64,000 bases of DNA from Balanoglossus misakiensis (lineage: Eukaryota > Hemichordata). Below are positions 28,301-38,565 of the stretch, in pieces. The position numbers and the translations under genes are program-made. The notes under the pieces were generated by a model that did no database searches, was not told the origin of the DNA, and saw nothing but the letters and a program-made list of their open reading frames with translations. The DNA is taken from contig CM082593.2 of the NCBI GenBank assembly GCA_040954595.2, positions 3,534,001 to 3,598,000 of the forward strand. The letters are read 5' to 3'. Each line of letters begins with the position of its first letter. The first letter of the stretch is position 1.

Positions 28301-31300
28301 ACAACATGATGATGATGATGTCACCGACGACAACCAACAACAAGAGGATGACCTCCTGCATGCCCGTCACCAGGGAAACCTGCTCCAGGATGTGCCGCAA
28401 CGGTTATGCCACTGATGTAAACGGTTGTGACGTGTGCAAATGTAAACGCCCAGGTAAACATCTCAATTATATTATTGTATAATTTCATCTTTAACTTTGA
28501 ACCTGTAACTACCAGAATTTGGTACAACCCACATGTAATTTTGCTGCGTGGTTTTGTTCTCTTCTGTAGAGTCCGAGTGTGCCAGGATGCGTGAGTCGAC
28601 CTGTCAGATGAAGAGGTCCTGCCCATATGGTTTGGCCACTGATGAATCTGGTTGTGAAATCTGTCAGTGCAAAATGCCTTGTAAGTGTGCCATAAACCTG
28701 TGTAAAGCAGGTGGTGATTGGCGCAAGAGGTTCATAATTTCACATCCTAGCCAATCAGTCTTTGCCTATTATCAGACCATGTTAAGCTCTTTGGTGAAAC
28801 AATTTGATCTACGACAACAGAAGATATAATAAAAAAAAATTTCCAACAACATTTTGACATGATTTCTGTCTCTTTTCTTACGACTCCAGTGACCTGCCCG
28901 AACAAAAGATGCGATTCCATCTGCGAGGAAGGATATGCCACTGATGTGAATGGATGTGAGACATGCCAGTGTAAACGCACCACAAACGACGAACGCTGTG
29001 ATGAAATCAACTCACAGAACTGTGACCTGACATGTCCTCTGGGATTGGCCACTGATAACATGCAGTGTGAAATCTGCAAATGCAAGAACCCATGTAAGTT
29101 TGTGTCTGTACATGTTTCTTTATAAGATATTATGTCGACTGCCAAAAATTTCAACAGCAAAAGTACACACCAAAGCTGAAATAATGCTGTTTGCTTTTTG
29201 TTACAGCCGTCACTTCGATGAACGTGTTGCGTCAAGTCATGGAGAAGATGTCGCCAAAGAACGAGATGCCGTTCTTCTCGATGGCTCTGATGAGCCAACT
29301 GACCACCACCACAACAGCCACCGACGTCATGCCCATGAACAACCAGTGCCCGCCTGTGCGTTGCAAACTCTACTGCAAACATGGCTTCGCTGAGGACCCA
29401 AAGACTGGCTGCGATACATGCATGTGCAAAGATGGTAAGATCTCAAAGCCTGTGCAGTGTTTCCAACATTTTTTTACATAAGTTTGACTTGATTTTTAAA
29501 ATTTCATAATAAATTTAAGTCATAGAAAATTTAAAATAAACATCAGAAAACCTTATTTTCCAATCCAAAAAACATGAATCACAAATGTCTTGAATCTGTT
29601 TATTCTTATTCTCTGACAATTTATAACCTGTATATTTTGTGTTTTTCAGCCCCTAAGCTTGGATGCCCAGCTGTCAGCTACGGCACCGTAGGCATGTGTG
29701 TGGATTTCTGTGGCACTGACACAGATTGCCCACATGATTCTCTGTGTTGCTCCAATGGCTGTGGAAAGACATGTGTGAAGGCAATGTCCACTGGTAAGTA
29801 CTGCAGTGACGTGCCTCATGATAAGTAAAAGGGATATGTTCTGGTAAGTGGACACTTTCCATTGGTCGGTCATAATATTGGCTGGTTGATAAGTGTATAT
29901 ATGTGTGGTTTAATACTCCCTCAAAAAGCACTGTTTAATTTCACATGTTAATTCCTCATATTCCATAAATGTCTTTCCCTTTGCAGAATGCGTTGACGAG
30001 CACGGCCTGACCCACTCCGAAGGTGACCTCTGGCACCGCGATTCCTGCACCAGGTGTAGCTGTCTTCACGGAAAGATCAAGTGCACCAGCATGGAATGCC
30101 AACCAGTCCCGGAGGGCTGCATGCCAGTCTACCAGACCGGACAGTGCTGTCCAACCTTCCAGTGCAGTGAGTGCCCTCCTCTTGAATTGCTAATGATTAA
30201 TTTAGATAAACTGAATTTTTAGAGGTATTAATGGCAGTGTCAACCTCCTTTTCTTGTCTCGCAGCCGAGTCAACTTGCGACCGAGAGGGAGAAATGTGGA
30301 TGGATGACGTCTGCACCAACTGCACGTGTAAAGAGGGAGTCACTCACTGTATGAGTCAGAGCTGTCCTAAGGTCAAACCAGGCTGTGTGCCAGTCTACAA
30401 GGATGGAAAGTGCTGCCCTGAGATGAAATGCACTGGTAGGTTTAGCAGACTATATTTTTTCAGGACAGAGTTTGCAAATAACAGACAAGATGTGAAATAG
30501 ATTTATATTAGAAACAGTTCAAATGGGGTTGTAGTTATAAAGAAGGAACATAATCTTTTCTCATATTGTAGGTTGCATCAGTGAAACCAACCGACACTAC
30601 GAGCATGGCCAGACATGGAACGACGACATGTGTACAACCTGCAAGTGCCAGAACGGAGAAAGCATCTGTACATCGATGACCTGTGACGCCCCCAAACCAG
30701 GATGCACTGTGATCCCAAAGGAGGGCCAGTGTTGCCCGACTGTCGTCTGCTCCAAGGGTAGGTTCACCTTCTTGTTGACCAAATTAACCCATTTCTATAA
30801 AACCGCATGTTAGCATGATGTGTCATTAGGTTTGGAGTGTTATGTATAATATATTAGGTATACTTGATTAACACTATTAACGTTTTTTTTCTTCAGGAGA
30901 AGAGAAGCCCTGCATATCTGCCTGGAGATCAGTCCCCACAATGTTGTTGCAAGGAAGACCCGTGCCAGCTCCGGGTGCCTTTGTCCCTGTCTGTGATTTG
31001 AACGGTTTCTTCAATGCTACACAGTGCCACATCACTGGCTACTGTTGGTGCGTGGATCGATTTGGAGTCGAGAAGACCGGAACTCGTACACGTTATGGCA
31101 TGCCAGAATGTGGTAAGTTGACACTGGAAAATACCCACAGTTGTGTAAAGCACAGCTAGTATTTCCATGAAACACTGTCAAATTAATCAAACCTTTATAT
31201 ACGTAAAATTCACATTCCCTTCAGGCACTCCAGATACAAGCTTGATGTTTATCAATCACACAACTAGACTGAATCATCATTCACCAAAATCAAAGTTTCC

Positions 31301-33848
31301 GAGATCACGATAGTTTTTTCTGAAACTATTCACAACCATTTTTTGTACAGAAATTGAAACCTGCATGGACACCAAGGGAAATATGTACAACGAAGGCGAC
31401 CAGTGGAGAAACAGCAAATGTGAGACTTGCACGTGCGTCAACGGCGTTGCCGACTGCCGTGCCAAGACCTGCCCATCTGTCCCTGAAAACTGCCGACCAG
31501 TGGAGACTGACAACCACTGCTGTCCACAATATGTCTGCAATGACCGTAGGTTGATAATTCCCCTTGGATACAATACCCTCTACTTTTGCTTAAACAGTGG
31601 TATAGCCTTGTGTTCTCCTTTAGGGGTCATACCATTTTAAAGAGCTTTCAAGGTACAATTCAGGAGCATTTCTCAAAAGAAGAAGGCAGCATAATTGATC
31701 ATTTTTGTCTCAATGCTTGTGATGTTAATTGTGAAAAATTATTTTGCAGATTGCATTGATGTGAAGGCAAACCGTCATCAGGTTTTCGACAGGTGGAATC
31801 TGGACAGCTGTACTCAATGTACATGCTACGATGCAAACATAATCTGCCGCTCACAAGATTGCCCGACTGAAACCGAGGAAATCCCCGAAGGGTGTCAGAT
31901 GGTTCCACAAGACGGAGAGTGTTGCCCATCCAAACTGATTTGCAATGATGGTGAGAATTGATTTGCAAACTATAGACCGACTTTACCAATATGACATTGA
32001 AGTGTGTGGTTATATAAATAATTTTGACGCTGAAATTTCAACCCTATACTGCTTTTACGTTACCATCAGTGGAAAGTATTATCAGATGTAAACATTGACA
32101 CAGATTTCATTGGTATTCATTTTTGTTTTTGTAGACTGTCCCATTGACCAGCCAATCGTAACATGTGTAAAGAACCCCTGCGATGATGCGTACTGTGGCT
32201 CAAACCCCGATGCCAGTTGCCGTGCCAACTACTGTGGCAGCTGCAAAGCCGAATTCTACGACGAACACAACAACAAAGTAACCTGCCAAACAAGTGAGTT
32301 GGCGTAGAGAATCTACATCCATTCTCATAGTTTTCGCATATGCAGATGTGGCTTAAAAATGTCATTGAAAATAAAAAAATATATTGGACATTTTTTGACA
32401 CACATGTAGCCAATAAACCTATACCCATTTCCTTATGCTCAGTTTAACCATAGACATAGACCCCCTCTACTGTCTATGGTTTAACCCTTTTACCACCATG
32501 GTTCAGTCCAAACCCATTGTTTTCTATGGTAAGGTTGGACTTTTATAGCGGGAACAGGGGGTGAAAGGGGGTAATACTCTTACTTAATTCATACATATCC
32601 TGATACTCTACTACTATAGCTGAAGCCTGTCGCTCCGACGTTATTAAGACAACCAATGACGGCACAGAGATGACACCCAGGTGTACCCCAGATGGCTACT
32701 ACTCACCGAAGCAGTGTGATAATACCGGTGCGTGCTGGTGCGTTGACCGTACTGGAGAAATGGTCGAGGACACCCATAACTTCATGGGAGAAGATGTAGT
32801 CTGTGAAGAAGGTAATAAGAACCCTTACAAAACATTCAAGTCTTAATTTTAATATAGAATGCTATGGGGCTACATAGAAATTTTCGTAGGGTATATTGAG
32901 TCAGCTGGTACTTACGAATACGACCCCTCAAGTTGCTACCATATCATTGTGTTTGTCCCTGCCCATTCAGAGCCACCATGTTACAAGGAAATGCGAGACA
33001 TCCAAGACAAGCTGAACCACAACATCCGTGTGGAGTCCGACCCTAGCTGCGACAACCAGGGATGGTACGTACCACGTCAATGTAACCCGTCAACCAACGA
33101 ATGCTGGTGTAGCGAGAAGGATGGCACCGAAATCCTTGGCTCTCGCAAGAGCATCGACCAAGACCTGAACTGCAGTAAGTAATCATGCAGATTCTGAGTT
33201 CGATACTAATTTCAATATTCATGAGGATTGAATTAATTTAAATATACACGTAGGGACAAAAGACTTGTGGCTTAAATCAGAATCACTGGCTCACACATAC
33301 ATGTATTTGCCGAAATTCCTATCATTTTTTCTGAAAACTGTCAGAGAAACGTAATTTCCTGCATCAGCTAATCCTTTTGTGAAACATTTTCATTCTGATC
33401 TGTGATTATGTAAATCATATGTTAATTTTCAGACATGCCATGCTTCGGTGAGAAACATGACGACAGGTGTAGTCTGACCAACAGGTGTAGTGGAGACAAG
33501 TTCTGCCATTATCTCCCAAACAAAGACGAGGGATACTGCTGTAAACGCCCCAAAAGTAGGTCACAAACCACCTTCCCAACAATATTGATATAAGTGGAAC
33601 AGCGACCTTATACTTATATTAATACACTTTAAGCTCAGGCAAGAGATAAGTTTGGATCAGCGAATATAAAAGTAGACATGTTACGTGTATACACATAGTT
33701 CATCACATGTCTGTGATTGTTTACCATTCTGCTATAGATTTCAAATACCATAGAAAATACGGGGTCCAGGGCTTTCCAGGGTACATTTGAATTTTCTTTC
33801 AGCACTACCAAGACTCTAATGCTGTTTATTTTTTCCTTTACAGACTAA
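3295..33848 (+). CDS. Giant secreted multidomain cysteine-rich protein (TY, WAP, VWC, antistasin modules), about 83 exons
   Basis: Reading GT-AG exons in order gives about 4,560 residues. Exon 1 (3295-3345) encodes a signal peptide, MKVLFVVLAVACVHG, and exon 2 is 4976-5003. All following exons carry whole modules and are phase 1 at both ends: TY-TY-X-WAP4-TY-TY-X-WAP6-VWC7-WAP-VWC6-WAP4-antistasin(17)-WAP-antistasin(26)-WAP-VWC3-TY-VWC2-X-TY-TY-Cys tail, where X is an unnamed 8-Cys module. No transmembrane segment or GPI signal is visible, so the product is probably secreted. TY, WAP and antistasin folds are classic protease-inhibitor scaffolds and VWC modules often bind TGF-beta/BMP ligands or build matrix; the function here (inhibitor, mucus or matrix protein) is inference. 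The 3' end is uncertain: joining exon 82 to 33803 gives a stop at 33817-33819, joining to 33844 gives a stop at 33846-33848. That this is one gene rests on the unbroken phase pattern and absence of internal signal-peptide exons. Confidence 0.85.
5711..5731. repeat. Poly-G tract (21 G) in intron 2
   Basis: An uninterrupted run of 21 G lies in the intron between exons 2 and 3. It is a simple homopolymer and its length is likely variable or partly a sequencing artefact. Confidence 0.9.
5880..6433 (+). other. Exons 3-4: two thyroglobulin type-1 modules
   Basis: Exon 3 is 5880-6086 and exon 4 is 6263-6433 (residues about 27-152). Both show the TY-1 signature: a QC motif followed by C-W/F-C-V, and a Gly-Thr-Arg or Thr-Arg near the end before the last Cys. 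Exon 3 has CWCV, exon 4 has CFCV, a conservative Trp to Phe change. Each has seven cysteines instead of six because of an extra Cys just after CWCV (CWCVTVCG, CFCVNKCG). TY-1 modules of other proteins inhibit cysteine, aspartic or metallo-proteases or act as structural units. Confidence 0.9.
6688..6915 (+). other. Exon 5: unnamed 8-Cys module X, copy 1
   Basis: This exon has an acidic N-terminal linker (residues about 153-185) followed by an eight-cysteine unit with the order C-x-C-x-C-x-C then A-x-C-x4-C-x2-C and an aromatic Phe-Tyr before a final V-x-C. The same layout is found in exon 12 (9000-9155) and exon 79 (32135-32293). I do not recognise a named family. Confidence 0.8.
7057..8101 (+). 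other. Exons 6-9: four WAP modules
   Basis: Exons 7057-7206, 7340-7483, 7678-7821 and 7937-8101 each encode one four-disulfide-core WAP module with eight cysteines, including the C-x5-C, KCC and GCG-x2-C motifs. Residues about 229-429. Each begins with a short basic linker such as AKIGVCP. WAP modules such as elafin inhibit serine proteases through the loop after the first Cys; the loops differ between the four copies, so specificity cannot be read. Confidence 0.93.
8249..8848 (+). other. Exons 10-11: two thyroglobulin type-1 modules
   Basis: Exons 8249-8461 and 8651-8848 (residues about 430-566) have the QC and CWCV/CWCT signatures. As in exons 3-4 each has a seventh cysteine two residues after the CWC motif region (CWCVDSCG, CWCTDKCG). 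The pair repeats the arrangement at the N-terminus. Confidence 0.9.
9000..9155 (+). other. Exon 12: unnamed 8-Cys module X, copy 2
   Basis: Residues about 567-618. Eight cysteines with the motifs KNPCDG, DAVCKPN, CGGCKAEF and VNC. It aligns without gaps in its core with exon 79 and with the C-terminal part of exon 5, and like exon 5 it directly follows a TY pair and precedes a run of WAP modules. Confidence 0.82.
9452..11152 (+). other. Exons 13-18: six WAP modules
   Basis: Exons 9452-9592, 9713-9856, 10011-10250, 10455-10595, 10729-10887 and 10997-11152, residues about 619-945. All six have the CC and C-x3-C pattern of the WAP core. Exon 15 (10011-10250) carries a Ser/Thr/Lys-rich extension after the last Cys. 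Exons 15, 17 and 18 have a longer interval between the second and third cysteines than the other copies. Confidence 0.93.
11358..14348 (+). other. Exons 19-25: seven VWC modules
   Basis: Exons 11358-11561, 11760-11963, 12092-12295, 12420-12629, 12934-13131, 13633-13830 and 14094-14348 (residues about 946-1436). The VWC signature is clear: C1, then a W with D-x-C-x2-C-x-C, later C-P, and a G-x-CCP-x3-C end. Exon 22 (12420-12629) is degenerate, lacking the second cysteine and the first of the CC pair. Exon 25 has a long insert before the CxxCxC motif and a Ser between the two cysteines of the CC pair. VWC modules in chordin and kielin bind BMPs, but many are structural. Confidence 0.92.
13190..13534. 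mobile_element. Palindromic MITE-like element with TTAA ends in an intron
   Basis: This 345-bp stretch in the intron between exons 23 and 24 is a long near-perfect palindrome: its left half (from TTAAAGGGACAAAG) is the reverse complement of its right half (ending CTTTGTCCCTTTAA). The centre is itself an inverted repeat around AAAACTCGCC and GGCGAGTTTT. It has no coding capacity. The TTAA at both ends would fit a piggyBac-type target duplication; that class assignment is inference. Confidence 0.85.
14472..14615 (+). other. Exon 26: single WAP module between VWC runs
   Basis: One eight-cysteine WAP module (residues about 1437-1484) sits alone between the seven VWC modules of exons 19-25 and the six of exons 27-32. 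It closely resembles the other WAP exons in linker and length (48 residues). Confidence 0.92.
14723..17157 (+). other. Exons 27-32: six VWC modules
   Basis: Exons 14723-14923, 15241-15426, 15742-15936, 16106-16306, 16589-16789 and 16951-17157, residues about 1485-1881. Each has ten cysteines in the VWC order with the C-x2-C-x-C and CC motifs. Module lengths are uniform (62-69 residues). Confidence 0.93.
17276..18279 (+). other. Exons 33-35: four WAP modules (first degenerate)
   Basis: Exon 33 (17276-17656) holds two WAP modules plus a Thr/Met-containing tail; exon 34 is 17840-17989 and exon 35 is 18130-18279. Residues about 1882-2108. The first module of exon 33 lacks the second and seventh WAP cysteines (SNGVARAC where the others have SNGCG), the other three have all eight. 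Confidence 0.92.
18623..22651 (+). other. Exons 36-50: antistasin-type repeats 1-17
   Basis: Exons: 18623-18820 (repeats 1, 2), 18950-19093, 19254-19352, 19507-19635, 19843-19941, 20089-20298 (7, 8), 20449-20550, 20754-20858, 20990-21136, 21226-21339, 21506-21610, 21779-21883, 21990-22112, 22220-22330 and 22544-22651. Each repeat of 30-35 residues has six cysteines in the pattern C-x(6-8)-C-x3/5-C-PxGYATDxxGC-EIC-KC, which matches the antistasin domain core (Pfam Antistasin; leech antistasin, hirustasin). Repeat 6 (exon 40) has lost cysteines 1 and 4. Repeats 3, 11 and 15 have an N-terminal linker. Antistasin domains inhibit trypsin-like proteases with the P1 residue just after cysteine 2; most copies here have a non-basic residue there. 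Confidence 0.9.
22143..22175. repeat. Fragment of a dispersed repeat in an intron
   Basis: A stretch beginning ATGGTTCAGTCCAAACCC in the intron before exon 49 matches over more than 20 bases the centre of the fold-back element at 32443-32574. It is a solo fragment without the flanking arms. Confidence 0.7.
22805..22966 (+). other. Exon 51: WAP module inserted within the antistasin array
   Basis: A complete eight-cysteine WAP module (54 residues, about 2742-2795) interrupts the run of antistasin repeats between repeats 17 and 18. It is phase 1 at both ends, so it adds to the protein without affecting the frame. Confidence 0.93.
23180..29434 (+). other. Exons 52-71: antistasin-type repeats 18-43
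   Basis: Exons: 23180-23425 (18, 19), 23573-23776 (20, 21), 23908-24021, 24137-24313, 24494-24604, 24820-24921, 25170-25274, 25436-25630, 25773-25883, 25981-26130, 26245-26340, 26441-26653, 26822-26932, 27126-27227, 27390-27494, 27657-27995 (35-37), 28175-28453 (38, 39), 28570-28680, 28890-29093 (41, 42) and 29207-29434. The six-cysteine core is the same as in repeats 1-17. Repeat 20 (first in exon 53) lacks cysteines 3 and 6; repeat 31 (exon 63) has two extra cysteines. Extended linkers precede repeats 19, 23, 27, 31, 35, 39 and 43, several rich in Met, Thr and Asn. Exon 53 uses a weak GTTTGT donor. Confidence 0.9.
25308..25396. repeat. GGT/GAT microsatellite in an intron
   Basis: A run of GTG/GGT triplets passes into about a dozen GAT triplets in the intron before exon 59. 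The histidine- and methionine-rich open frames across it are repeat artefacts. Confidence 0.9.
29650..30757 (+). other. Exons 72-75: one WAP and three VWC modules
   Basis: Exon 72 (29650-29793) is a WAP module closing the antistasin array. Exons 73-75 (29987-30166, 30265-30435, 30572-30757) are ten-cysteine VWC modules, residues about 3945-4123. Exon 74 is shorter than the others between its first Cys and the Trp. Confidence 0.92.
30897..31950 (+). other. Exons 76-78: one thyroglobulin type-1 and two VWC modules
   Basis: Exon 76 (30897-31112) is a TY-1 module with CWCV, and unlike the four N-terminal TY modules it has the standard six cysteines (CWCVDRFG). Exons 77 (31351-31545) and 78 (31750-31950) are complete VWC modules. 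Residues about 4124-4327. Confidence 0.92.
32135..32293 (+). other. Exon 79: unnamed 8-Cys module X, copy 3
   Basis: Residues about 4328-4380. Shares KNPCDD, DASCRAN, CGSCKAEF and VTC with exon 12. Here the module comes before a TY pair, the reverse of its order at the N-terminus. Confidence 0.82.
32443..32574. mobile_element. Small fold-back/MITE-like repeat in an intron
   Basis: Two adjoining palindromic parts lie in the intron before exon 80. The first (32443-32484) has arms TTAACCATAGACA and TGTCTATGGTTTAA. The second (32481-32574) has imperfect arms TTAACCCTTTTACC and GGTGAAAGGGGGTAA and an inner inverted repeat AGTCCAAACC / GGTTGGACT. A fragment of it also occurs near 22143, and an arm-like stretch occurs near 56978. 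Confidence 0.7.
32620..33174 (+). other. Exons 80-81: two thyroglobulin type-1 modules
   Basis: Exons 32620-32811 and 32971-33174, residues about 4381-4512. Both have the QC and CWC motifs with six cysteines. In exon 81 the usual Val after CWC is Ser (CWCSEKDG). Confidence 0.9.
33433..33848 (+). other. Exon 82 and terminal exon: C-terminal Cys-rich segment
   Basis: Exon 82 (33433-33555) encodes about 41 residues with six cysteines ending in a CC pair (GYCCKRPK). I do not assign it to a named family. The stop lies in a short terminal exon: either 33803-33819 (adds five residues) or 33844-33848 (adds one). Both have a pyrimidine-rich AG acceptor. Confidence 0.75.
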
Positions 33849-34185
33849 ACCAGTTCCCTTTCTTTGAGTGTACATTTTCAAGAGCTGATTTCAACTACAG
33901 TATTTTACCCTTTGTAATTTTTTCACCCTAAAAATTCAGGACCTAGTACTTTTCGTAGTAGTTCTCTGATTATGGCAGATTTTTATACATTGTACCTTGT
34001 GTGATTGTTTTTGTGCCAAAACTCATGACAACTTTGTACCATCCATCTGATGATTTTAACACTTACAGAATCTTTTCACAGCACAGGATTGGTGTAATTA
34101 ATGAATTAATCAACATAGCTGAAAGCTAACTTTTTACGAATGTCATGTTTTTTACCTTGAAGAAAAACCAAAATATTTTACACTG

Positions 34186-34191
34186 AATAAA
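34186..34191 (+). terminator. Poly(A) signal, giant gene
   Basis: An AATAAA lies about 340 bases after the stop of the giant gene and is the most likely polyadenylation signal on the plus strand. Confidence 0.6.
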
Positions 34192-34305
34192 ATCATATCT
34201 TGCATTTTCAAAAGCATTATATTGTTGCCATTGTCTTTTATTTCCATTTATGCCACAGCAAATAAATTTTACGTTGCACAGAAAAACATAGTCAAATCTA
34301 ATACC

Positions 34306-34311
34306 TTTATT
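34306..34311 (-). terminator. Poly(A) signal, ADH5
   Basis: TTTATT on the plus strand is AATAAA on the minus strand, about 290 bases after the ADH5 stop. The 3' ends of ADH5 and of the giant gene are therefore convergent and about 100 bases apart. Confidence 0.55.
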
Positions 34312-34598
34312 GCTTAAATCAAGCAGTTTGCACAAAATCAAAATACAGGCCATATATGTCTTTATCACCACAAACACATTTGGAACGATGAACAAGTATG
34401 AGCACGTTGATTGGTTCGTCACTTTCTATGAGAAGCTGGATTACCAATCAAAAGCCTCTTTATGGTCTGACAGCTCAATGCCTCGGACATAATCCACTCC
34501 ATTCAACACATTCAAGTACAGTATACTAAATTGTTATATTGTCTGATTTTTCTATGTGGACCACACGCAGAATCATCTCTTGATACCTCTCCAGGAGT

Positions 34599-37998
<3,400 letters not shown>

Positions 37999-38565
37999 TG
38001 TGGAGTATTGCCAGGCTATATTAAACCCAGAGACCGGGAAAGGGACCAAGAACTGTGTGATGCTACTTGGCTAATCAATCAAGGTACACATCTGGTTGCA
38101 CACGACCCTCTATCTAGTATCTATCACTAGGGCTACAAAAGTTGCTATCGGTGGGGTGGTCAAAAGCCAGTCTTGAAGGTTTCCCAAACCAGAACGCCCA
38201 TTTGTCATGAAGTGACAAATTTCTTAAATTAGTTAACTCCCTTTATGCCACAAAAGTATATTGCACATATGCACAACTCACGAAAAGAAACTTTGCGTTT
38301 TCAAAAATGACCCCACTATTTCGTACCTGGCCTGCCCCTTAGAAATTAGACATCTACGGTACGCGTACTACTAGTATATTCCCTGAACTGAAATCCGACC
38401 ACCTGAACAACTCGAATTAATTAGGAAATAAAATAATTGATAATGGTGTAGGCTTGTTTTCATTTGCCGTCTTTTCCGTTAAGTATTTGCGCACATCCGT
38501 CACACCCCTTTAAAATAAATGCAGGCGTCCAAAACTTTGACCTCAAGTGACCTGACTGATCAACA
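37999..38565. promoter_or_regulatory. Shared upstream region of ADH5 and the first SLC25A16 copy
   Basis: Only 567 bases separate the two divergent start codons, so both promoters and 5' UTRs must lie here or in an upstream non-coding exon. I see no clear TATA box or other element that I would name. Confidence 0.6.

Noticed and set aside
18623-29434. Regularly spaced repeats with unique spacers, which could look like a CRISPR array
   Set aside because: The repeats are protein-coding exons of about 100 bases with diverged sequence and splice sites; the genome is eukaryotic.
34126-34422. Minus-strand open frame downstream of the giant gene
   Set aside because: It lies in the convergent 3' UTR region, is AT-rich, has no recognisable motif and overlaps the likely poly(A) signals.
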